A stretch of DNA of 64,000 nucleotides from Flavobacterium psychrolimnae (lineage in GTDB: Bacteria; Bacteroidota; Bacteroidia; Flavobacteriales; Flavobacteriaceae): positions 163,683-227,682 of the forward strand of contig NZ_QNUX01000006.1 in the NCBI RefSeq assembly GCF_003312425.1, written 5' to 3'. Position 1 is the stretch's first letter. Every line of letters begins with the position of its first letter. Of the stretch, positions 26,718 to 33,459 are shown piece after piece. Both the position numbers and the translations under genes were made by a program. A model generated the notes under the pieces. It ran no database searches. It had not been told where the DNA came from and was given only the letters and a program-made list of their open reading frames with translations.

Positions 26718-27010
26718 TGTTTAAAGATATACTTCAAAAACTAGAAAATGCTGCTAATCCAGTGGCGCAAGTGGTTCAAAATACTTCTTGCAGTAAAGTA
26801 ATGGTAATTGCTTTCAAAAAAGGAATGATTCTCAAGGAGCATAAAACTGATGTTCCTGCTAAATTATTAGTGATAAAAGGTAACGTGATTTATAAAGAGG
26901 AGAACCAACAAAACGAACTCTTTCTTTATGACGAACAAGAAATTCCGGTAGCAGTTTTGCATTCCGTAGAAGCATTGGAAGACAGTTTGTGTTTATTGTT
27001 TAAAGGCTAA
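26717..27010 (+). CDS. small cupin-like protein
   Basis: 97 residues. A single small cupin-like barrel is suggested by FKKGMILKEHKTDVPAKLLVIKGNVIYKEENQQ. Some typical metal-binding His residues are missing; only EHKTD and a later LHSVEA remain. It is translationally coupled to nosY. Small cupins occur beside N-oxide genes in Bacteroidota, perhaps as sensors or haem/NO-related accessory proteins. Function unknown. Confidence 0.75.
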   Translation: MFKDILQKLENAANPVAQVVQNTSCSKVMVIAFKKGMILKEHKTDVPAKLLVIKGNVIYKEENQQNELFLYDEQEIPVAVLHSVEALEDSLCLLFKG

Positions 27011-27021
27011 AAAATCTAGAA

Positions 27022-27393
27022 ATGAAAACAGATATAAAAAACAGAAACGACATTGAGAAGCTGATAAACACTTTCTACGGTAAAATAAAAACAGATACTA
27101 AAATCGGTTATTTTTTTACGGATGTAGCCAAGTTGAATTGGGAAGAGCACTTGCCGAAAATGTATGATTTCTGGGAGAATATTATGTTTTCGAAAGGGAA
27201 TTATACCGGAAACCCGATGACTAAGCATAAAGAATTACATCAAAAAAGTGAAATGAAAGAAGCTCATTTTAAGCATTGGAATGCCTTGTTCAATGAAACT
27301 GTTGATGAGTTATTCACAGGAGAAAAAGCTGAAGAAATCAAACAAAGAGCGATGAATATTTCGGGTGTATTGATGTACAAAACAATAGGTTGA
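27022..27393 (+). CDS. group III truncated haemoglobin (second copy in window)
   Basis: 123 residues. Same pattern as the protein at 10382: INTFYGKIKTDTKIGYFF, EEHLPKMYDFWENIMF, MTKHKELHQ, and the proximal-His segment EAHFKHWNALF. It starts 11 bases after the cupin gene and ends just before a terminator, so it is the last gene of the nos operon. That position suggests a role in NO or O2 handling during N2O respiration. The two copies are clearly diverged and are not a recent duplication. Confidence 0.9.
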   Translation: MKTDIKNRNDIEKLINTFYGKIKTDTKIGYFFTDVAKLNWEEHLPKMYDFWENIMFSKGNYTGNPMTKHKELHQKSEMKEAHFKHWNALFNETVDELFTGEKAEEIKQRAMNISGVLMYKTIG

Positions 27394-27401
27394 AAAGCAT
27401 A

Positions 27402-27436
27402 AAAAAAGCGTGAACTATTTTAGTTTACGCTTTTTT
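27402..27436. terminator. terminator at the end of the nos operon (bidirectional)
   Basis: AAAAAAGCGTGAACT and AGTTTACGCTTTTTT pair with one G-T wobble. A and T runs on both sides serve the convergent fasciclin gene as well. Confidence 0.85.
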
Positions 27437-27462
27437 CAATCTGGCAAAATGAATTAATAATA

Positions 27463-28020
27463 TTATTTTTTTGGAAGTAAAACATCATTGATTACGTGTA
27501 TAATTCCGTTTGATGTTGGGATTGAAGTTACTATTTCGGAACCATTTACAAATACTTTATCACCTACTTTGGTGATTTTTATTTTTCCGGCATTTACTTG
27601 TTCATATTCCTGCCCGTCTTGCATGTACTCTGTTTTTAGATTTCCTACGTAAGTATGATACTCTAATATGTTTTTCAAATCATCTTTTTTCTCGGGTTTC
27701 AATAGTTCTTCAACGGTTCCCTTTGGGAGTTTATCAAAAGCAGCGTTTGTTGGTGCAAAAACGGTAAACGGTCCGGCATTGCTCAATACATCCACTAATC
27801 CTGCTGCTTTTACGGCTGTTACAAGTGTGGAGTGATCTTTGCTTCCGGAGGCTGTCTGAACGATATTTGGACTAGAAGCTTCGTCGACCACGGCAGACTG
27901 TCCAGGACCTTGGGTTGCTGTATTTTCTGTTGTTGTTTCAGATGGAGCTTCGCTATTTTGTTTGCAGCCAAAAATGGTAAAGAAACAAACGACGGCTACT
28001 AATTGAATTGATTTTTTCAT
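27463..28020 (-). CDS. fasciclin domain lipoprotein
   Basis: 185 residues from the ATG at 28020, which gives the proper lipoprotein signal MKKSIQLVAVVCFFTIFGC. An upstream in-frame start at 28050 would only add a non-signal-like extension. After a Ser/Thr/Glu-rich linker comes one fasciclin (FAS1) domain at about residues 55-185, with the two conserved blocks GPFTVFAPTNAAFDKLP and NGIIHVINDVLLP. FAS1 domains usually mediate adhesion. Proteins of this kind also occur beside denitrification genes in Bacteroidota, but their role there is unknown. Confidence 0.9.
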   Translation of the reverse strand: MKKSIQLVAVVCFFTIFGCKQNSEAPSETTTENTATQGPGQSAVVDEASSPNIVQTASGSKDHSTLVTAVKAAGLVDVLSNAGPFTVFAPTNAAFDKLPKGTVEELLKPEKKDDLKNILEYHTYVGNLKTEYMQDGQEYEQVNAGKIKITKVGDKVFVNGSEIVTSIPTSNGIIHVINDVLLPKK

Positions 28021-28087
28021 AATTAAGGTTACTTTGGTTTTATATAGCAAAGTACTTAATTATCAATTGTTTATTCTATGCGTTCAA

Positions 28088-29320
28088 TCATAAAGGCGGG
28101 TTGTTTTTAACTTTTTTGATAGAAAAATAAGTAGTAAACCCGATTCCTAAAAGCAAGAGTAAGGCGACAACGAAAAGAAGTTCATTTACATACGGAATAA
28201 TAGTATAAGTGAACGATGCAATACCTTGAATGGCGAGAACCAACTCGTTTAATAGAACGCCAATGGAAAATAGAACCAAGCCAATTTTTATCTTTTTATT
28301 GATAATAATCAGATGACTGGCATAGATGTAAAACAACAAGAACAACGTGATTACCGCCAATAAAACCAAGTGTAAATAGGCGATTACAATTGGTCTGAAA
28401 CCAAAGGCAAGCTGGCTTAAAGATGGGATTGTTGAACCCAATTGCAGAATGAATTTTATGCTTAATGCCAAACAGGAAAAGAGTAAAATATAGCGTAACA
28501 ATGAAGCGAAATTTTTCAGATACTCTTTTTGTTTTTGTATTAAAATTAAAAGAAGTTTAAACCATGCAAAAACCTGAATTATTGCTGCAAAGACAGAGAT
28601 TGTGTAAAGCCAAACGGGTAAATCCAACCAAAGTGTGGACAAAAAATAGGCAGGAATACAAGAAACAGCAAACAGCTTAAAGGAAGTTTCGTAAAAGGAA
28701 TGTTCTGATTTTTTTAGATTTAAAAAGCCAAAAAACAAACCAATACAACCAAAGAAAAACCAACCGTTATATTGAAAATGGAGAAAATAATAGATAGATG
28801 ATAAGTACAAATCCTGAATGACATTTTTACTTGCCATCATGTAAGCCAAGTAAAAAGTTCCGAAAGAAGAAATAATATTAAAAAATAAGGCGGCCTTAAG
28901 CCAGTTTATTGCAGCAAAATCAGCATCCAGTTTTCTTAAATCTTTGATGTAATAATAGCCAAAAACATAGGAAACCAAGATCGATGCTGTTGAGAAAAAG
29001 ATGGAAATCATTCCGTAGCCCTGAAAGATAAAGAAAATCAGCATCCCGTAAGAACAAATTAGATTGGCTATGAGTATTTTTCGGTATTTATGTACTTGAA
29101 AGTTGGCAGTTTTATTCTGAAGATAATACACCATCAACGTCATCAAAGTATGGGTGATCCATCCTGAAAATGCAAAATGGGAATGGGAATGTAATATGTT
29201 TTTTTGATTGAAATAAGGGAATTCAAAACCAATTTTATAACGCATTAAAACCCCAAGTGAGGCGACAATACATAGATTTAGCAACGAAAATTTTAGCCAG
29301 AATTGTATGTTTAATTTCAT
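28088..29320 (-). CDS. polytopic membrane protein, haem-copper oxidase-like
   Basis: 410 residues with about twelve hydrophobic segments and little else. His residues lie where a haem-copper oxidase subunit I or NnrS-like protein would have metal ligands: HSHSHFAFSGWITHTLMTLM (first third), YYFLHFQYNGWFFFGCIGLFF (middle) and AYLHLVLLAVITLFL (late). The HPEVY and HH motifs of true oxidases are not seen, so it is unlikely to be a complete oxidase. It lies 6 bases after the Crp/Fnr gene and is probably transcribed with it. A role in N-oxide or NO response is inferred. Confidence 0.7.
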   Translation of the reverse strand: MKLNIQFWLKFSLLNLCIVASLGVLMRYKIGFEFPYFNQKNILHSHSHFAFSGWITHTLMTLMVYYLQNKTANFQVHKYRKILIANLICSYGMLIFFIFQGYGMISIFFSTASILVSYVFGYYYIKDLRKLDADFAAINWLKAALFFNIISSFGTFYLAYMMASKNVIQDLYLSSIYYFLHFQYNGWFFFGCIGLFFGFLNLKKSEHSFYETSFKLFAVSCIPAYFLSTLWLDLPVWLYTISVFAAIIQVFAWFKLLLILIQKQKEYLKNFASLLRYILLFSCLALSIKFILQLGSTIPSLSQLAFGFRPIVIAYLHLVLLAVITLFLLFYIYASHLIIINKKIKIGLVLFSIGVLLNELVLAIQGIASFTYTIIPYVNELLFVVALLLLLGIGFTTYFSIKKVKNNPPL

Positions 29321-29326
29321 TTTTTT

Positions 29327-29920
29327 TTAATAAAATATTTTGTGATTGATGATGTCAACTTTGTTGCAATCATTCATTTTCGAAAAAACCCGAATCACCG
29401 TTTCGACTCTCAAACCGGTAAAATTTGCAATTTCCTGACGCGTGTAAGGAATTAATACTTTTTGGTCATTACATTCCGATTTTCTTTTGTGTGTGTTCAA
29501 AAAAGCAAGAATTCTAAACTCCGGTTTCTGGTTGATGATCTCTTTTGAAGTATTGGATTTTGAATGAATTTTATTGGCAAGTAAAACCAAAAATGATTTT
29601 TGAATTAAAGGATATTCATCAAGAATTTTTAAAAATTTATCTTTTGATAACTTCATAATGGTACAATCTTGAATGCAAACTGCTTTTGACGGATATGGTT
29701 GGTCAATAAACAATGGAGGTTCGCCAAAACTCTCTCCTTTACAAAAAAGTCCTTGTGTGAACTCTTTTCCTTCGTCATTTGAATTAAACATTCTCACGCT
29801 TCCATCAATAATTTGATAATAAAAATGGGCCACTTCATCTTCATTAAAAACTACTTCGTTTTTTTTGTATTTTTTCGCAACAGCACCCCAAGAAAAAAGT
29901 AAATCTATGTCTATTTGCAT
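29327..29920 (-). CDS. Crp/Fnr family transcriptional regulator
   Basis: 197 residues from the ATG at 29920 (MQIDIDLLFSWG). A longer frame to 29971 runs into the promoter region and is rejected. N-terminal cyclic-nucleotide-type sensor barrel (VVFNEDEVAHFYYQIIDGSVRM, CKGESFGEPPLF), a long dimer helix, then a C-terminal helix-turn-helix (YTRQEIANFTGLRVETVIRVFSKM) whose recognition helix has the E-T-V-I-R pattern of the FNR/DNR group. No N-terminal Cys cluster is seen, so it should not carry an FNR-type Fe-S centre; a DNR-like NO/haem sensor is possible. It lies between the nos genes and the divergent gene at 30195, with an FNR-like box in the gap. Confidence 0.92.
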   Translation of the reverse strand: MQIDIDLLFSWGAVAKKYKKNEVVFNEDEVAHFYYQIIDGSVRMFNSNDEGKEFTQGLFCKGESFGEPPLFIDQPYPSKAVCIQDCTIMKLSKDKFLKILDEYPLIQKSFLVLLANKIHSKSNTSKEIINQKPEFRILAFLNTHKRKSECNDQKVLIPYTRQEIANFTGLRVETVIRVFSKMNDCNKVDIINHKIFY

Positions 29921-29969
29921 AATTAAAGTGGATTTAAGAATGTGTTTTTTTTGCAAGTAATTAGGACGC

Positions 29970-29992
29970 ATATTTGCAATTGCTGCAAATAT
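29970..29992. promoter_or_regulatory. perfect palindrome overlapping the regulator promoter
   Basis: Arms ATATTTGCA and TGCAAATAT around a 5-base centre. The right arm contains most of the regulator's own -7 element, so binding here could block it. It differs from the FNR-like boxes. Confidence 0.5.
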
Positions 29993-29993
29993 A
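29986..29993 (-). promoter_or_regulatory. -7 promoter element TATATTTG of the Crp/Fnr gene
   Basis: An exact TAnnTTTG match on the minus strand. The FNR-like box at 30016-30031 is centred 30.5 bases upstream, nearly the same spacing as at the nos promoter. Confidence 0.6.
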
Positions 29994-30015
29994 ATTTCTA
30001 TAAATTTAACAATAT

Positions 30016-30031
30016 TATGATTGTAATCATA
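30016..30031. promoter_or_regulatory. FNR-like box between the regulator and the gene at 30195
   Basis: TATGATTGTAATCATA: seven-base arms TATGATT and AATCATA around two bases. It fits the FNR consensus at 8 of 10 defined positions. It is placed symmetrically between two divergent -7 elements (29993 and 30053), so it could activate both genes. Confidence 0.7.
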
Positions 30032-30052
30032 CTAGAGAAGTGTAAAATATAT

Positions 30053-30060
30053 TGTTTTTG
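30053..30060 (+). promoter_or_regulatory. near-consensus -7 element TGTTTTTG for the gene at 30195
   Basis: One mismatch to TAnnTTTG. Its start is 29.5 bases from the centre of the FNR-like box, exactly as at the nos operon. The leader to the ATG would be about 130 bases. Confidence 0.45.
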
Positions 30061-30194
30061 AAATAATCTTAAAATAGTGACTAAAATGGCTAAAGTATTT
30101 TATTAAAGTATTATAGCGTATGATATTTATCAGTTTTTATAGTTTTTAGTTTCTCGACTTTTGTGGTTTATTTATTTATTTAAATCATTTTAAC

Positions 30195-32009
30195 ATGACA
30201 ACACGTAAACCACTACATACTTTTCATATCCCCGTTATGGGACTTGCTTATACGATTGATAGTCCGATACGAGTGGCAAAGTATGGAATTTCGTCTGTGA
30301 TTTCAATTATGGATGATGAACTTATCGAAAAAATGAATGCTTTTTATAGCAAGAAATTCGATTTGCCGTATCAGGAAATTACCCAAAAAATACATGATTA
30401 CCGCGCAGAACGCATTACTTCTTATTTGAATTTGGTAGACAAAATCGTGAAGGAAAAATTTGAAAACTTTAAGACGGAATTATCCGAAAGCAAATCAGCT
30501 TTGGAAAATTACATCGCGATGCTACCCAACAAATCAGCCATTAAAGCAGGCCTGCAAAACTTGATGGAAGACGGTTTCGCTTTCAAAGAAAACATCAAAA
30601 ATTATCTGGAGAAAAATCTTTATCCGGGCGATATTGATGTCAATATTATGACCAAATTAGATAAGGATAATTTCATCAAAGAGGAACAATTACCCATTAT
30701 TTTTAATGACGCACATGCCGCGCTTCGTGGGTTTGTGAACAGTACATTAGAATCTTCAGTAGTTTTATCGGCTGGGATGAATCCAAGATTATACAGCTAT
30801 TTTGAAAGTTTTTCGGCCTTCTTTCCGGATGCGAATAATGCACTGAAAAAGAAAATTACGCTGAAAGTAAGCGACTTTCGTTCGGCAATGATTCAAGGGA
30901 ATTTTTTAGCTAAAAAAGGACTTTGGGTTTCTGAATATCGAATCGAATCCGGACTGAATTGTGGCGGACATGCTTTTGCTACCGAAGGCTATTTGTTGGG
31001 ACCGATTCTAGAAGAATTCAAACAGAAAAAAGAACAATTAATTCAATCTGCTCATGAGTTGATGGTGAAAGCATTGGGACAAAAAGAAATGCATGTTCCA
31101 GAACAGCCTTTGGATTTAAAAATCACGGTTCAAGGCGGCGTGGGAACTGCTGAAGAACACGATTTTCTATTGGATCATTATGAGGTGGATTCTGTGGGTT
31201 GGGGTTCGCCTTTTTTATTGGTTCCTGAAGCCACTTCGGTAGATAAACACACCAGAGATTTATTGGCTGGAGCCAAAGAAGATGATTTATATTTAAGTCA
31301 TATTTCTCCGTTGGGAATTCCTTTCAATACTTTGCGAGGCACGACGAATGAAAAATTGAAATTGAAACGAATTGAAGAAAGCAAAGCAGGAAGTTCGTGT
31401 CCAAAACGATTTTTGGCGTTAAGCAAAGAATACGATGCGAAAGGAATTTGTACATCTTCCAAGAAATATCAAGACTTAAAACTGGAAGAATTACTACTTC
31501 AAAAAGATATTTTACCGGCAGAAATTTTTGAAAAAAAGAAAAATAGTATTACTGAGAAAGCCTGTCTTTGTGTGGGTTTAGCCAATGCTTCGTATCTTGA
31601 AAATGACATTAAGATAAAAGGGCAGGCGCAGGGTGTAATCATTTGTCCAGGACCTAATATGGCTTATTTTGACAAAGAAGTTTCACTGTTAAAAATGGTG
31701 CAGCACATTTATGGAAACGCATCTGTATTGACGGTTACCAATCGACCAAATCTATTTGTGAAAGAGTTAAAAATGTATTTGGATTATCTGAAAAATGAAA
31801 TCACAGCGGTTACGGAAGAAATCACTGTGGGACAGATTAAAAAATGGAATTCGTTCAAAAATAATTTGCTGCAAGGAATTGGATATTATGAAGATTTATT
31901 TTCAACAACTCCTTTTTTCGAAAGCACTAAAAATGAGATTTTCAGTCAATTCGATTGCTATAAAACGGAATTAAACGAGATTGAAATTCCCGAATTGAAA
32001 TTGGCATAA
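30195..32009 (+). CDS. conserved protein of unknown function with Cys motifs, probable Fnr regulon member
   Basis: 604 residues, no signal peptide or membrane segment, so cytoplasmic. I do not recognise the family with certainty. The N-terminal 200 residues are mostly helical and charged. The middle has LNCGGHAFATEGYLLGPI and ITVQGGVGTAEEHDFLL, followed by VDSVGWGSPFLLVPEAT, which looks like part of a TIM-barrel flavin enzyme. Further Cys lie in SSCPKRF, GICTSSKKY and KACLCVGLAN; together they could bind an iron-sulfur cluster. The FNR-like box upstream and the nos neighbourhood suggest an anaerobic redox role (inference). It is followed by a strong terminator. Confidence 0.75.
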   Translation: MTTRKPLHTFHIPVMGLAYTIDSPIRVAKYGISSVISIMDDELIEKMNAFYSKKFDLPYQEITQKIHDYRAERITSYLNLVDKIVKEKFENFKTELSESKSALENYIAMLPNKSAIKAGLQNLMEDGFAFKENIKNYLEKNLYPGDIDVNIMTKLDKDNFIKEEQLPIIFNDAHAALRGFVNSTLESSVVLSAGMNPRLYSYFESFSAFFPDANNALKKKITLKVSDFRSAMIQGNFLAKKGLWVSEYRIESGLNCGGHAFATEGYLLGPILEEFKQKKEQLIQSAHELMVKALGQKEMHVPEQPLDLKITVQGGVGTAEEHDFLLDHYEVDSVGWGSPFLLVPEATSVDKHTRDLLAGAKEDDLYLSHISPLGIPFNTLRGTTNEKLKLKRIEESKAGSSCPKRFLALSKEYDAKGICTSSKKYQDLKLEELLLQKDILPAEIFEKKKNSITEKACLCVGLANASYLENDIKIKGQAQGVIICPGPNMAYFDKEVSLLKMVQHIYGNASVLTVTNRPNLFVKELKMYLDYLKNEITAVTEEITVGQIKKWNSFKNNLLQGIGYYEDLFSTTPFFESTKNEIFSQFDCYKTELNEIEIPELKLA

Positions 32010-32023
32010 AGCCCTCAGATATT

Positions 32024-32076
32024 TGTTTTTAAATAGAATGATTTTTTCAGGATTATTCTATTTAAAAACATTTTTT
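32024..32076 (+). terminator. strong intrinsic terminator
   Basis: Perfect 16-base arms TGTTTTTAAATAGAAT and ATTCTATTTAAAAACA followed by TTTTTT. The stem is unusually long and AT-rich. Confidence 0.85.
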
Positions 32077-32093
32077 ATCAAACAATCATTTAG

Positions 32094-32101
32094 TAATTTT
32101 G
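32094..32101 (+). promoter_or_regulatory. -7 promoter element TAATTTTG, four bases before a GTG start
   Basis: An exact TAnnTTTG match. The predicted transcription start falls on or next to the GTG at 32106, so the mRNA may have almost no leader. Confidence 0.5.
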
Positions 32102-32105
32102 CACC

Positions 32106-32480
32106 GTGAAAAAAATCATATTCATAATTGTATTAATCATGCTTATAAAGCCAGTTCTTCCGGTTTTAGAGTATGTCGTGAATTATGAATACATTTCAAA
32201 AGTACTTTGTATTAATAAGGACAAACCTAAAATGCAATGTAACGGAAAATGTCATTTGATGAAAGAATTAGCCAAAGCTTCTGAGGCTGAAAAGCCACTT
32301 TCTTCCGATAAAAAAGGAAATGCTCCTATACTTGATGTGATCATTTTTGAGGAAATTAAATCTTTCGAAATTGTAACAGTTTTTTTTGATACCAAAGAAA
32401 AAATAAACCCGCATTATTCTAATTTATATGCTCGCTTGAATAGTGCTTCTGTTTTTCACCCACCCACTTTCATTTCATAA
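32106..32480 (+). CDS. small membrane-anchored protein with CxxxC copper-like motif
   Basis: 124 residues from a GTG start (MKKIIFIIVLIMLIKP). One N-terminal membrane segment, then the compact Cys motif MQCNGKCHLMKEL (about residues 43-55; Cys, Cys, His and Met close together), as would suit Cu(I) binding. The C-terminal half is Lys/Asp-rich and ends with FHPPTFIS. Proteins of this plan occur beside copper genes in Flavobacteriia. It is the first gene of a block with MbnP-like, MbnH-like and outer-membrane proteins. Confidence 0.75.
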   Translation: MKKIIFIIVLIMLIKPVLPVLEYVVNYEYISKVLCINKDKPKMQCNGKCHLMKELAKASEAEKPLSSDKKGNAPILDVIIFEEIKSFEIVTVFFDTKEKINPHYSNLYARLNSASVFHPPTFIS

Positions 32481-32616
32481 ATTTTTTAAGCATGTAGTAT
32501 GCTTTATTTCTTCCGTTCTAAACAACGGATGAAAATTTGTTTGCTTTTTTTGGAAATAATAATCCAAATATGGCATGCGAAACAGTACTTATATTCAAAA
32601 TAAAAAACTTTAAGAA

Positions 32617-33399
32617 ATGAAATTTCAATTAAAAAATATACTAGCTGTAATGGCTATCTCAGTTACCTTGTTTTCTTGCTCTAATGATTATGATAATGAA
32701 ATGATTACCGGAAACGGAAATTTAAAATTAGAATTTGACAACGTGTATAAATCGGCTAATTTTGCTTTCAATACGAACTATACCAATTCGAATGCTGAGG
32801 TTGTAGCGGTTTCAAAAGTGAAGTACATCGTGAGTAATATTGTCTTGACAAAAGAGGATGGAACTACCTTTACATACCCAAAAAGTCAAAGCTATTTTAT
32901 TGTAGATGAAGCTACGCCTGCAACATTAGTATTGAATCTTTCAAACATTCCTGCTGGAAATTACACTAAAGTAAAATACGGAATTGGAGTCGATAAAACG
33001 CAGTGGGAAGCAGGAGCAACGGGTCAAGGAGATTTCTTGGCAACAGCCCAAACTGCCGGAATGATGTGGTCTTGGAGTGCAGGTTATAAGTTTGTGGCTT
33101 TCGAAGGTACTTTTACAGCTCCTACGGTAACAACGGCAAAAGAGTTTAAAGTACATACCGGACAAACTGGAACTGATTATAATTATGCTGAAGTTACTTT
33201 GAGTTTTCCTGAAAATGCTTTGGTACGAACTACAATTACACCTCAGGTTCACATCATGACGGATTTGTCTCAAGTTATAGATGGAACTAATAAAATCAAT
33301 CTTACGGAAGCGGCAACTGTTATGGGAGGCGCTAAACTGGCTTTGGTTACTACTAACGTTTCTTCTATGTTCAAAATAGACCACGTTCACAACGATTAA
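32617..33399 (+). CDS. MbnP family lipoprotein
   Basis: 260 residues. Lipoprotein signal (MAISVTLFSCSND, Cys at about residue 21), then the MbnP pattern: GNLKLEFDNV, VKYIVSNIVLTKEDGT, YGIGVDKTQWEAG, MMWSWSAGYKFVAFEGTF, and a C-terminal KIDHVHND tail with two His. MbnP proteins work with a di-haem enzyme (MbnH) that oxidises a Trp of MbnP to create a copper-binding site. The next gene is exactly such an enzyme. The phrase MWSWSAGYKF contains the likely Trp region. Confidence 0.9.
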   Translation: MKFQLKNILAVMAISVTLFSCSNDYDNEMITGNGNLKLEFDNVYKSANFAFNTNYTNSNAEVVAVSKVKYIVSNIVLTKEDGTTFTYPKSQSYFIVDEATPATLVLNLSNIPAGNYTKVKYGIGVDKTQWEAGATGQGDFLATAQTAGMMWSWSAGYKFVAFEGTFTAPTVTTAKEFKVHTGQTGTDYNYAEVTLSFPENALVRTTITPQVHIMTDLSQVIDGTNKINLTEAATVMGGAKLALVTTNVSSMFKIDHVHND

Positions 33400-33408
33400 T
33401 TTTTAATC

Positions 33409-33446
33409 AAAAAGCGGTTGGAAATTAAATCTCCGACCGCTTTTTT
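33409..33446 (+). terminator. hairpin with T run between the MbnP-like and MbnH-like genes
   Basis: AAAAAGCGGT and ACCGCTTTTT, extended by GGA/TCC with one wobble. A terminator within the pair may reduce expression of the second gene. Confidence 0.75.
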
Positions 33447-33459
33447 AAAAAAATATAAA

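Noticed and set aside
29921..29971. Longer N-terminus for the Crp/Fnr regulator
   Set aside because: It reaches the palindrome next to the -7 element, and the family alignment starts at MQIDIDLLF.
32941..33390. 149-residue open frame on the minus strand
   Set aside because: It lies fully antisense to the MbnP-like gene; the low-complexity Ser/Arg/Cys composition is that of a shadow frame.
33418..33459. Longer N-terminus for the MbnH-like protein
   Set aside because: It would be translated from within a terminator hairpin and would bury the lipoprotein signal.
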